DNA from: Cercospora beticola
Lineage: Eukaryota; Ascomycota; Dothideomycetes; Mycosphaerellales; Mycosphaerellaceae
NCBI RefSeq assembly: GCF_033473495.1
Contig: NC_088941.1
Span: 1,302,001 to 1,366,000 of the forward strand
Reading direction: 5' to 3'
DNA: 64,000 nucleotides
This document shows positions 43,234-54,802 of the stretch, one piece after another. The translations under genes and the position numbers were made by a program. How positions within the stretch are numbered: the first letter of the stretch is position 1; each line of letters begins with the position of its first letter. The notes below the pieces were generated by a model that ran no database searches, was not told the origin of the DNA, and saw nothing but the letters and a program-made list of their open reading frames with translations.

Positions 43234-43876
43234 GACCAGCACGAATTGGACGCGCTTTGGCGGAAATATCTGCTTGGGGAATGCAACAATTCAGGCATTC
43301 GCTTCGGAAAGCTATCAATCCGGCTCTCGTGACGGTGTCGAATGAGTGACAGGGACACCAGAGAGGCGCATTCTAGTCTGACATTGGCAAGCATCTTGCC
43401 TTGGGTCATGGAGCACGAGAACATGTCCGACCTTGATACTTGTGAATATCAAGAATATGATAAAGCATGCAGAGAACAGACTGGGGGTCCTCAGACGTTG
43501 CACAGGCTCAGTTGCACAGCAAAGTTCACAGAGAAGCTCATAAGAGGAAACACTGTGAGTATTGAGATCCTGATCGTTGAAAGATGCTCACGTGAGCTGC
43601 ATATGGTGTTGCATAGCATAGTCAACTGAGCTTACATACCATCACCTTGCTGGACGGTGCGTTCTTCGGCATGTAGTGACCGCATGGCTTTCACATGCAG
43701 CCCCACTGCACATGGTGTGCCCAGCCACATGCAGAAATGTCATCCAGTACCACACAAGTCATTCTCACAATAAACATCAACAAGGCACTGAAACAATTGT
43801 CTCGCCACCGGACTACTTCCTCAACACAGCAGCAATCTCGAGAGCAGCTTGTCCGCGACAATTATCCAAAAGGCCG
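43234..43876. other. Intergenic upstream of the first BTB gene
   Basis: Short frames only. An additional 5' exon of the BTB gene may lie here but could not be placed. Confidence 0.4.
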
Positions 43877-44623
43877 ATGCCAAAGACCGGCGCATCGAGA
43901 CTGAGGATGGAAATTTTGCTGAGTATGTAGCTCATTCTTTTGGTTCATGACCGAATATTGACTTCTTGGAGAATCGACTGCAGCACCATTGTGGTGCTGC
44001 GCATCGGACCTCGCAAAGAGATCATGCACGTGCATCCGGCGACTCTTAATTGGCGCGAAGATGAACTGCGAAAGTTGTCTACGACTACCGGCGACATCAC
44101 ACTGCCCAACTTCGATATCAGTACCTTCAGGTATTTCACAGAGTATCTTTACACCGGAAGGTTCCGCTGTGGAGTGTACGTGGAAAATTCTCCGCTCAGA
44201 GATTGCGAAGAATTTGTCGATGTTTACCTCCTTGCAGAGAAGGTATCAGATGAAGACCTCATGGACGCTGCACTTAGCGCAATTTTGAGCATCGGCAGAA
44301 CGGAGCATGAAACTGGAGATTACTGGCTGCCAACGGCTAAGGCCATTGAGAACGCGTACAAGCAGACGAACAAATCCTCGAAGCTACGAAAGCTGCTTGT
44401 GGACTTGTGGCTCTGGCGTTGCGACCTCGACGACCCCGACGACCCAGCAGACTTTCCAAAAGAATTTTTGTGGGACTTGGCTGCGACTGCCATCAAGAAG
44501 GTTCGCAAGGTTTCTAGCAACGAGTTCTTGCCGGCGAGCATGAAGTGCTGCGACTATCACCAGCATAAGAAAGGCGAACCGTGTGCTAACCGGAAGCGCA
44601 AACGGGACAAAGCTGATGAGTGA
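43877..44623 (+). CDS. BTB/POZ-domain protein, start uncertain
   Basis: The exon 43984-44623 is secure: it encodes the second half of a BTB fold (ITLPNFDISTFRYFTEYLYTGRF), then helices ending in LRKLLVDLWLWRCD, a CCDYHQHKKGEPC Cys/His segment and a basic tail RKRKRDK that could be a nuclear signal. The first exon is unclear. One model uses ATG 43877 and a GTAGCT donor at 43927 (229 residues); a better donor, GTATGT at 43923, fits a frame giving DGNFAD, closer to the BTB consensus, but has no ATG. Resembles the gene at 45468 in order and C-terminal motifs; the two are probable tandem paralogues. Confidence 0.65.
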
Positions 44624-45467
44624 GCGAACTGCGAAGATCGCTGTCATGCGTCAGACTCAGGCTTGGGTCACAAACGTCAGAATGGCGAAGAGCGGCTCGA
44701 GGCCAAGCATGCTAGGATTGGAGATTCAAGGACTTCTGGAGATGTGCAAGAGCAGATGCGTCTTCTCACAAAGGAAGAATTCTTGGCACCCACATCTACG
44801 GTAACAGGAGCCTCATCAACAGTATGGCCAGACAGAGATTTCGCGCGACCCGTCGAGCTAAGATGCAGTTTGCATCTCAGGCATGGCTATTCGGCTGCAA
44901 AAAGCACTATCTGCATTACAATGTAGGTCATGGCATACGGAAGTGCGGCAATTGATCTCAATTTCATTTCATGTCCTAACGGCGCTCCTCTTCACCCTTC
45001 TTCAAATGCGTTCGTTGCGTGCGCTCTTTGTGGAGGTGCGACTGTACTATCTACTAGCAGTTCAAGGGTTCGGATGAAGCGTCTCATACAATAGTTCTGC
45101 ACTGACTTGCTCCACAGTTCCTTATCACTAGAAGAACGTAAATGTCCAACCATGCACAACAACACATGCGCGCTGCATTAGAGCGCATCGAAGCGGCCAT
45201 GGTGTCCTCGCGGGGGGCTTCGCAATTCTGAACATCGATCTTAAGTGGTGTCAGCCTGAGTTCGAGCAGACAACAGGAAGGTGGACACGCGGCGGCACTT
45301 ACTCGAATGGCGCTGCTGTCATCACTCCAGCGGAAGGAGCTCACTTTCTAGTTTCGCGTGGAAATAGGAGCTAGCCGCTCCTGCTGCTCCTTCCATCTCA
45401 ATCTTCAGCGACCTTCAGGCAACCTCTCAGAGGCTCTGTACCACACCGGTCACAAAGCACCACCATC
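44624..45467. other. Intergenic between the two BTB genes
   Basis: No gene seen; may include decayed sequence from the duplication. Confidence 0.4.
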
Positions 45468-46535
45468 ATGGCGCTCGCTGATCGCCTCATCGTGGCTCGC
45501 GACGAGCAGCCAAAGTACGTGCCTCACTTTGCGCCGACTTCTCAACCTCACTGACATTGTTCCAGACTTGAGGATAGCATCATCATCCTGCTCATCGGCA
45601 AGGAGGAATCTCGATACTCCATCCATGGAAAGACACTCCTTGAGAGGTCTGGAGGCAATTTTGATGAATCAGTCTTGTCTTTGTCCGGCGATGAGCGCTT
45701 CATTGCTCTTCCGGATATTACAAGATCAGTCTGCGAGCTGTACCTGCACTACCTCCATGTTGGCAACTTCCCGCTGCGACAATACAAGACTACGATTCGG
45801 CAACAGCGTCAACATAAGGAGGACGTCGGCGTCGCCCTGATCGAGATCTACAGCATGAGTACGACCCTTGGCGATGGACAAGGCAAGGACGCAGCAGTCA
45901 GCGGTCTTGTAGAGATCTTCGACATGCCTGGTCTCAACACCACAACGGGTGTACCAGGAGCTACCATTGTCACCAGAGTGTATGCCGTCACGGAGCCAGG
46001 ATCGAAGCTGCGGCAACTCATGGTTGACCTGTACGTACGCAAGGCTCGCGGTATTCGTATTGATGGCCCCTTGCCTCACCATTTCGTGGCTGATCTGGCA
46101 GGAGCTGCATTGGATGCTGTTGAAAGTGTGGACAGAGACCAGCAACTCCTCAGCCCTGCTCTCGACCAATGCCTGTACCACGAGCATGAATTCCGCGAGG
46201 GCTGTCCGAATCACACAAGGAAGAAGCTCAAGCGCGCGGAAATTGACGTTGGGCCAATAAACTTGCCAGAGAGTGACGATCCTGATCTTCCCGATTCGCC
46301 GCCCGTCAAGCGTACACGTATGGATCCCAAGGCTGGCGAGATGGGAAGCCCAGCAATGAGGCCAAAGACGAGACCAGCGTCGGCCGCCACATTGTTAGGC
46401 TGCTACAGCAGGCGGTCACCGCCTGTCCCAAAAGCCCGCACTGATTCAAGGACCGACTCGTTCACCGACTCGCTCACGGATGCCGGACGCGCATTTCGTG
46501 ATAGCGTCGCCAAGATTGCGTACGTGGCGAAATAG
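45468..46535 (+). CDS. BTB/POZ-domain protein
   Basis: Exons 45468-45514 and 45566-46535 (51-nt intron, CTGAC branch point) give 338 residues. BTB region about 15-90: SIIILLIGKEES, then a HGKTLLERSGGNF loop, FIALPDITRSVCELYLHYLHVGNF. A helical middle part has KLRQLMVDLYVRK and a Cys/His-containing CLYHEHEFREGC, both paralleled in the preceding gene. The C-terminal 100 residues are disordered with a Lys/Arg motif (TRKKLKR) and a short TDS repeat (SRTDSFTDSLTD). Fungal BTB proteins of this kind serve in protein interaction, sometimes with Cul3; no specific function can be given. Confidence 0.8.
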
Positions 46536-47101
46536 TCCTGGATCGGTCGCATAGTGCGTAGCTGGTGCATCTGGGAACGGAGAGATAGCGAGGACAGAGC
46601 AAGAGTTATCTGTGTGCATTTCTGTAGACTTCTGTTGATGGAGTAAGCGACCCGTGACAACAAGAGTGCGCTGATGCTCGTTGACCGGAACTAATGCGGC
46701 CATGATGTCTACAAATGGGTTAAGCACAGCGCAGAGAATCTCGATATACCCAGAAGAGTCGTCGAGTGCATGTGCCTTAAACATACTCCGCCAGAATTGG
46801 TCGCGTTTGCCCTTGTGCTCTGCCGTGGTCAAGATTTCTGCTTGGACCGTGTTACCTCTCACTGAGACCAGTATCATTCCGCGCGACACGATGAGCGACT
46901 GTGGAGCGTGCCGTCCTCCATGCGATGTCAAGCGATTGATATTGTTGTTGGTAGGGTTATGACGAGGTCAGCGAGGGGGTGTAACTGGCGTAGTGTCAAG
47001 TTTCGAGTAAGGGTTTGATTGAGCAGCATCAAATTCATCTCGCGCGTCACGAACACGTCTCCTCGCCGTTCATTGACGGCATCCCAATGCGATAACACAA
47101 C
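46536..47101. other. Intergenic, promoter of the Gaa1 gene
   Basis: 566 nt; nothing recognisable besides short frames. Confidence 0.45.
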
Positions 47102-49115
47102 ATGGCGCTCTGTAGGTATTCATAGTAGACAAACCTACAGCTTATGTTACTGACAGATACATACAGCAGCGCGCCTTTTGACCTTGCGGCGGTCCCCCAT
47201 TCTGCTCAAATTACCCCCATACCTTTCAGCCATATGCATCCTGGTCGGCATAGTATGGGTCCTGCTTCTTCCGCTGAACGACTATTCGCGACAGACGTAC
47301 ATTTCCGAGAACGCGATCCTACCTGGACAGGTCCATACATACTTCGGCGGCAGCGAGCATAACATCTTCCGCGCATATCGACAGGAAGTCTACAACCTTG
47401 GTCAAAAGAGCAGAGAAGAGAGGCTGGCAGGCATAGAACAGATCATTAAGGAAATAAAACTCAAGTGCGCGACACAGGAATATGCATTCGAGGTCGCGGG
47501 CGAGAAGATCGAGGGCAAGAATGTCTATGGGTTGCTTCAAGGGCCGAGGGCAGATGCCACGGAAGCAATGGTTCTGATCGCAGCTTGGAAGAACTTCGAA
47601 GGAGAGCTCAACTATTCTGGTGTCGCGCTGGCATTGACTCTGGCGCGATACTTCAAGCGTTGGAGCATCTGGTCCAAGGATATCATTCTGCTCATACCTG
47701 AGGACAGCACCTATGGGTCCGAAGCATGGGTCAGCGCATACCACAGCACAGGCACAACCCCCACATCGAGCCGGAACGTCAGCGATTTGCCTATCAAAGC
47801 TGGTGCGCTTCAGGGTGCTATTGCGCTGGACTATCCTGTTGGGCCTTGGGGAAAGCGTTTCGAAAAGTTGGATGTGCTGTATGATGGCATCAATGGCGCA
47901 CTGCCCAACCTCGACCTCATCAATACGGCAGTACAAATCGCGTCTGGCCACATGGGCATGGGATGCTCTCTGCATGGCTTCACAAAGCACTCTGACAAAT
48001 ATCCGGACCGACTCCGCACGATTGCCTCTGGCATCCTATCTCAAGCCCAAGGTGTAGCCACTGGTCCTCATTCAGCATTCATGCCATATCATGTCGATGC
48101 CATCACTCTCAAGACAGTCGGAGATGGCTGGCACGATGAGATGAGTCTTGGGCGAGTGACTGAGAGTATCTTCCGAAGTATCAACAACTTGCTGGAGCAC
48201 CTGCATCAAAGTTTCTTCTTCTACATCCTGCTCAACACGCACAGGTTTGTGAGCATTGGCAGCTATCTCCCAGCAGCTATGCTGGTTGCTGGCAGCTTCA
48301 CGATCAATGCCCTTGCGCTCTGGATCTTGAGTGGGAAAGGACCTGTGGAGAAGCCTGGGAAGCTGGAAAGTGCAGGTAGCCAGAAGCCGAAGGGCGAAAA
48401 GATGGTCAAAATCAAGGAGGGTGACAAAGTCGCAGTTGTCGCAAAGGAAGAGCTGCAAAGTGTTGAGAGAAAGATGTTCCTACCTGCGGTCGTGGCTTTG
48501 GCAGTGCATCTTATCAGTCTGGTACCACTTTACCTGCTCACGCATACGAGTAAAGCAGTAAGTGAAATCGATTGAGCGCAAGTTTTCCAGCTGACATCGT
48601 TGCAGAATTTGCCGTATGTGTTTGGTATTGTGACAACGAGCAGCTACGTACTTCCCGCCTACATCTCGATCCTGCTGGTACGATACCTCAAAGCGACATC
48701 CCAACAGTTGCAGACCATGCAGGCATTTTCGCTACTCTTCCTTGGGGCAACTTTCTCGACTTGGGCTACACTCAACTTTTCATTGGCGCTGACAGTGGGC
48801 CTGTTGGCATGTCCGCTTGGATTTGTGCGTCCATTGCCCTTGAGATCAACCAGCAGCAGTGACAATCAGCGGACTCTTGCTATCGCGCTGAGCATTCCCT
48901 CGGCATTGCTATGGCTGGCACTCTCCCCTGCGACTGCTGTCTATGCATTCAGCTGGTTTGTCAAGATGGACGTCAGCGCGGTACTATTTGAGATTGCCAA
49001 AGGCTGGGCTGCGCAGGGCGTATGGAGCTGCCTTGTGCTGTGGTGCGTCTGGTGGCCTGGATGGACGTTAGCCGGAGTTGTGCTCGTCAGCGGTGCTGTG
49101 ACCACCAAGCGATAG
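47102..49115 (+). CDS. gaa1: GPI transamidase subunit Gaa1
   Basis: ER membrane subunit of the complex that attaches GPI anchors to proteins. Exons 47102-47111, 47167-48557 and 48606-49115 give 636 residues. The first coding exon is only 10 nt (ATGGCGCTCT) and joins to give MALSARLL. One transmembrane span follows at about 20-40, then the luminal M28-peptidase-like domain starting at YISENAILPGQVHTYFGG and including WSKDIILLIPEDSTYGSEAW. Several C-terminal membrane spans follow (HRFVSIGSYLPAAMLVAG, MFLPAVVALAVHLISLVPLY and later). A Lys/Glu-rich loop separates the first two of these. Confidence 0.95.
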
Positions 49116-49360
49116 CACTGCAGAATATCGAAATGCAGCAATTTAATGATGAAGAGGGACGCGTAGCAGAATGGCGGGAATGTGGCAGTCGCGACTCAGC
49201 GAGACGTGATCTAGGAAGGCACGCGCGTCGTCGCCTGCACCCTCATGCCAAGGTCACGTCAAGTCTCACCACTTCAACTTGACCTCCGCACAGCAACACT
49301 TCACTTCAACCTAACGGATACATCGTCTTTCATACAGGTCGCTGACCGGAATCTGTCACG

Positions 49361-50058
49361 ATGGGCGCCACCAAGGAGGTCAAGGAGAAGAAGCTGACTC
49401 CCGATGAGTCGTCCAAGCTCATCCTCAATTACCTACGCAAGACCAACCGCCCGTACTCCGCCACAGACATCAGCACCAATCTCAACAACAAAGTTACCAA
49501 AGCCGCTGCCACGAAGCTGCTGAAGGACATGCATGAGCGAAACGAGATCGATGGCAAAGCTTCCGGCAAGCAGATCGTCTACTTTGCTATCCAGGCATGT
49601 CCCTTCATTCACCACTCTACATACATCGCTGACTTGGGTCCATTCCTCAGGACGAGGTAGACGAGCACTTCGAGGAGACGATGCAAGCCAAAGAAGCCGA
49701 GACCGAACGCCTCAGAACTGAGATCATATCGCTGAAGACCGAAGAGAAAGAGCTTCGCCTCGCTTTGCGAGCTGAATCTACGATCGTCACGACGGCAGAG
49801 CTGAGGAGTAATGCCGAGAAGCTGGAGCAAGAAAAGGTCGAACTTCAAGAGAGGTTGGCGAAACTGAAGAGTGGGAAAGTCAAGCCTGTAGACCCGGAGA
49901 GGAAGGTACAGATTGTTGCGGCGAGGAAGAAGTGGGCAAAGATCGTGGCGAACAGGAAGAAGATTCGGAAGGAGTTGTGGGGTATGATCTTGGATGCTAC
50001 GGAGAAGGATAAGGTGGCGGAGAGAAAAGAAGAGGTGGGAATCGAAGGGGATATCTGA
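49361..50058 (+). CDS. hop2: Meiotic homologous-pairing protein Hop2 (TBPIP)
   Basis: Partner of Mnd1; stimulates Dmc1/Rad51 strand exchange between homologues in meiosis. Exons 49361-49594 and 49651-50058 give 213 residues, close to the yeast length. An N-terminal winged helix spans about 15-78 (SSKLILNYLRKTNRPYSATD, GKQIVYFAIQ), followed by a long coiled coil and a basic C-terminus. The 56-nt intron starts with GC (CAG|GCATGT) rather than GT and ends CTCAG; no GT donor nearby keeps the frame. A CTGAC branch site lies at 49629-49633. Confidence 0.92.
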
Positions 50059-50761
50059 GCCGATGAGATGTTGGGGACAAGGTCCTGGCAAAGACGTCAG
50101 TAAGATGGAGTGGTGCATTACCTTGAAGTGGAATATTGGCAGGGCTACTGTCTCGCAGACGTTGCCTGTACTGGCCCTTCGACCGATGTCCTGTTCCTGT
50201 TTCGCGTTGCGACGGCTCTTATACTGTAGTGGATGCTATTCTACACCGAGCGATTCGCGAAGTTTGGAAGCTATTCTTTAGCAAGATTCACAAACCTGGT
50301 AGTCTGCCTGCTGGTAATGTCTTAGATGGCGTTTGTTAGCGTCGGTGTTCTTCACGACCCTTGCCAATGTTTCGGTGCTTTTCGCAGGTAACTGGGAGAT
50401 ACGGATCGTCAATACTATTCGACGCAAGATCGAATCTTTGTTATCGAGCGGTTTTCGACCGGAATTGCTAGTCGATAAACGATGTTTGCCAGACGTGTTG
50501 GTAGCTCCGCATGAGGACAGAAGCGGCTTTCGAGTAAGGAAGTCAATCTGACACCGTGCGCTTGGCCTCATCTTCGCGAGATACAAATCGAGTTGTGGTT
50601 GAATTATGAAGCCATGAAACTGGCTACGAAGTTGAAGCTGTTCTGCCCGAAACGCGCTTTGCTGCGTTTCCGTCCCATCATTTTCGCGCTGATTCATCAA
50701 TTTTTCCCTTCCACTCTCACACGCACGCGTCGCGTTCCTCCTTCTGCAACCTGCCGCAGTA
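50059..50761. other. Convergent 3' flanks, no gene seen
   Basis: Between hop2 and the heme-thiolate peroxidase. Short frames on both strands only. Confidence 0.4.
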
Positions 50762-52292
50762 TTACATCGCGCTGCCACTCTTGTTCGCCCCCGGGAATTC
50801 TTCGCCCAACGACTGCCAAAGTGGCTTTCCGTCACGCGTGATCTCGCCCAGCTGTGGGCAGCTCATGTTCAGAAGCGGCGCAGCGATGGCATCGGTGAGC
50901 ATCTTCAGAGGCGCCGCGAGCGTGCTGACGAGGTTGTTGAGGTAGTTCGGCGCTGCAAAGTTGACCACTTCGAGGGCAAAGCACAGCAGGTTATTGCCTT
51001 CCAGTAATCGGGGCACATTGAGGACGCCATCAACAGGATCTCCGAGATTGACGCCAGTGAAAGAGTTAACCTCGCCGGTGTTGCCGCCAACACTGCCAAA
51101 GATCGGGTAGCGCAGGACCATGGCCACGATATCCAGGTTCAGATTTACGAGGCCGTACGGAGCCGGATTGGGCACCAGGTTCGCTGGGATCCGCTCGTGG
51201 CCCTTGGTATACGTGAAGTTGTCTCGATCGCCCGTCACCGAGTACCAGCTCTTGAAGATCTCATGTGCTGCGTATCATTAGCCTGCGGACCTCGAATCCG
51301 ATGGTTTCAGTACTCACTGAACTCTTGCTTGCCCGAGGAATAATTGGCGAACAGGTTCCTCATGAAGCAGTATCCAGTATTCCGAGCGATCATCCCAGTG
51401 ACCGGCCCATAGTAAAAGTATGGATTGGTCGCAACCGTCTCATTCCAGCGAATCATCGCGAAATCGGTCATGACCTCCGCAGTAAATACCTGCCCTTCCG
51501 GAATCAAATCATACAATGTCTCGAACTTAGTCAAGTTCATGGTCACTGGATCGTTGGTAACGTATAGGTCGTCTCTCGTCGGTGATGAGTCTGCTTCGAT
51601 GAAGTTGTGGGAGTGGTCAATTCCACGAGGCTCGCCTGACTGCATGTCAGTATAAGCTCCAAGATAGCAGAAAGAGCCTGGGACATACCGAGAAGCCCGA
51701 GAGCGTTTCCAAGCAGATTCTGCACCTCTGGTGTTGTGCCACCGATGGAGAAGGAGGGGTCGAGCGAGACTGGATTGCCAGTCCATACCACACCCATCAC
51801 GGCCAGAAGTAGCGCCAACTCGACGCTCATATTGACGACACTGGTTATGGCGTTCACTGCTCCAAGCAAAGACACGACGCCATTCTGCGACTGAGGGTCA
51901 GCGTCATTCTCGTTCGTGCCTGTACAGGCTGTTGCGTGCACTCACTCGTGGGATGTAGCCATGATTGGCCATTGCTACTACTGTCAGCTGCCTCTTCGTG
52001 AACAGCACCCGAGTTGAGCATGCTCACCATTCAGACCTGGACATGGACCTCTCTGGTCACCTGGACCTGGCGCTTGCCATTCATGCTCGCCAGTAACCTC
52101 GATTGCTGCTCCGCTGCCACCAGGACCACCGCCGCCACCTAGGCCACCAAGGCCTTCTAACAATCCGAGAAGGCGCTTTTCATGAAGTCCAGCATGCACG
52201 TGTCCATTGTGCTGGAGATTTAAGAAGGCCCACGCGTTCCGTGGAAGCAGGCTCACGAGTGTCGTCAATAGCTGCACGCGGAATAGATACAT
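50762..52292 (-). CDS. Secreted heme-thiolate peroxidase (chloroperoxidase/peroxygenase family)
   Basis: Extracellular heme enzyme that halogenates or oxygenates organic substrates with H2O2. Exons 52292-52028, 51974-51946, 51884-51689, 51635-51318 and 51267-50762 give 437 residues. After a signal peptide and a Gly-rich segment (about 43-60), the heme-ligating Cys is C84 in RGPCPGLN. The second exon is only 29 nt and encodes most of AMANHGYIPR, the conserved segment after the Pro-Cys-Pro motif. EADSSPTRDD and NPYFYYGP follow in the family order. All four introns have GT donors. The start ATG at 52292 gives a typical signal peptide (MYLFRVQLLTTLVSLL). Confidence 0.93.
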
Positions 52293-52992
52293 GGCGTATA
52301 GGCACTGGCATGCATAACACTGTAATAGGAACAACCGGTCATCAATAGCTTAGTTTTGACTGGATTGCCCCTTTCCGCCCTACAAACCTCGCCGCACCTC
52401 CACTCCCACCGAGACTTGCAGCGATCCGTCAGCTTATGGTCCGTGGACACACACCATCATTTCTTTGATGGAGCGATCTTGCCTGCTACGAACCAAGCCT
52501 TTTCGGGCCTGAAAGCCGCTCCTCGCTTCAAAGGTCAAACATCGGCACATCATACGCTAACTTCGCCGGTGCTCTCTAGCAACTCGGGCCCGCGGCTGCT
52601 GCCCTCCTTGCTCTCATGCATGGCCCTGCAAACTGGGACTCCTCACACGCCGTCCCGACTGTCGGTGCTTTCTATCGGAAAATGGCTACGCGTTAAGGCT
52701 GCGGTTTCACGGCTGTTCTGCAGTCAGCGTGACTGCCGCCGGCAGCTTGCGTGCGCGCTTCTTCACTCACTAGGCGATTAGAAAATCTGCGATGCTGGAC
52801 AGGGCTCCTGGACGATCAGCGTTATTCTGCGCACTTACGCTTTGTGCACGCGTGGCCGTGTTGCGGAGGTTCAAGACCCTATCTCGTCCTCAGAGAGATT
52901 CCGAGATCTATTCTATGAATCACTGCCGGCCACATACGCTCCTCCATGCTCTACGGATCTAATCACGCTCTTCGTTTCTCTGGGCACGAAGT
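52293..52992. other. Divergent intergenic region, peroxidase / CFEM receptor
   Basis: 700 nt with no gene seen; possibly a shared control region for two surface genes. Confidence 0.4.
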
Positions 52993-54802
52993 ATGAGGTT
53001 CTTCTGGGCTCTGGTCGCTCTCTTTGCGACCCTGTGTGCCAGTCAAGATGCGGGGCAGTCGGACCTTCAGCGTGCTCTGGGAATTGTGCAGCAGATGCCA
53101 GAATGCGCCGTGCGTATACTTCAGGTTGCTCATACTGGAGCTTCACTAATCATCCTGCTGTAGCGAACTTGTCTCGTGGAAGCGGTAGCAGCTTCTGGTC
53201 AAAGTGCTGGCAACATCGACATCGCTTCAAGCTGTAGCAACACCACAGCGACGGCAGGCATTGAAGCATGCGCCTTGTCGACTTGCAAGATCCGAGAGCA
53301 GCTGGGTATGAAACTTCAGAAAGTTCAGAATCTGCAAGAGGTGCAGCTGACAATGGATCCCCAGTTGCAAAGAACCTCACGGAACAGCTGTGTCAGCGAC
53401 CTGTTCGCGATGCCGAGAGCTTTTCGATTGCCAGTATCGTCGGTATTGCATTGGCTGCAGTGGCATACATCATGCGACTTCTGTCCAAGGTGCGCTTTCC
53501 ATGCGAGAGAGGTGCTCGAATCGATACCGACTTCTGGTGGGACGACTTCACGATCACCGTCGCGATGGCACTTCTGATTCCAATCACTGCACTTTCCAAC
53601 GTCTGTGAGTGGAAGTTTGGTGCACGGGTATACTAAACAGACCGCTGACGGCGTTCTAGTGACCGGATTAGGTGTGGGCAAGGACGTCTGGACAATTCCG
53701 TTCGACAAGCTTCCACAGATTCTCAAAGTGCGCTTCCTCAGCGGATAGTACAGCAAAGCTATAGCTAACCTTGGGGCAGGTCTACTATGTCGACGAGATT
53801 CTTTACCTGACCGCTCTGCCGACGATCAAGATAGCAATCTGCTGCACCTATCTTCGCATTTTCCAGCACAAGAACTTCAAAATGCTTGCCTACATCGCCA
53901 TCGCCCTCAACGTGGCCTACGCCATCACCTTCATTTTGATCACAGCATTCCAGTGCACACCGGTCAACTTGGTGAGTGCAGGTTACAGATCTTTATTGAT
54001 AGACAGAAGGCTTACGACAAGTGCAGGCGTGGGACAATTGGGACAAGTCGCTCCCTGGCAAATGCAACAACATCAATGCCCAGTCATGGGCCTCGGCCGC
54101 TTTCAATATCGCCCTGGACCTAGTTGTCGTCGTCTTACCAATGCCTATGTTGTGGAGGATGAATCTCAATACTCGCAAGAAGATCTTGGTCATGCTTATG
54201 TTCAGTGGGTCAATCATGGAACCATCGCGTTGATGGGAATGCTAACAATGGATTCTGTCAGGCGTCGGATCCTTCGTCACTTTCGTCTCCATTCTGCGAC
54301 TTCGACTTCTGGTCAGGTTCGGCAACTCCCAGAATCTCACACGTAAGTCATGGAGGAAAGAGCGTTGCGCTGCAACTAACGAATGGCGACAGATGACTAC
54401 AAGCAAGTAGGAGCATGGACCGTCATCGAGGTCGACACAGCAATGGTTTGCGCTTGCATGCCTGGCATTCGTAACTTGATCCGAAGAGCTTTCCCTAGAC
54501 TGATGGGACAGAGTACGGCCGGAACTGGAGGCAAATCTGGATCTGGAGGCTTATCTGGAGGGACGGCCGTAAACAGTGGTGTCGTCGACAAAAATGGCGC
54601 TGAGATCTACGTGCGACCCAGGCACAGCGACGATGGCCACTTCATTCCACTCGAGAACATCAGCACTCAGGAGGTTCACACATCGCACGCCCGTCAAGTC
54701 AGCAGCAGCAATCAAACTACGAACTTTTCGCGTCCAGTCTCGCCGCTGGAGACCATTCAATGGGAAGGAGAGAAGAAGCAAAAGTCGGCATATCCAGCTT
54801 GA
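52993..54802 (+). CDS. CFEM-domain seven-helix receptor-like protein (PTH11-like)
   Basis: Predicted plasma-membrane receptor-like protein of the PTH11 class. Eight exons (52993-53109, 53164-53305, 53365-53604, 53660-53727, 53780-53971, 54027-54204, 54262-54342, 54393-54802) give 475 residues with phase kept at every junction. Signal peptide, then a CFEM module with Cys at 38, 42, 63, 75, 80 and 95. The two cysteines expected at 52 and 61 are Gln and Ser. The membrane region starts at SIASIVGIALAAVAYIMRLL and includes the family motifs DDFTITVAMA, GVGKDVW, YYVDEILYLTALPTIKIAI and FVTFVSILRLR. The hydrophilic tail is Ser/Gly-rich. Confidence 0.9.

Noticed and set aside
53771..54346. 191-codon frame inside the receptor gene
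   Set aside because: Reads through three introns of the spliced receptor; its middle part is out of frame with the conserved sequence.
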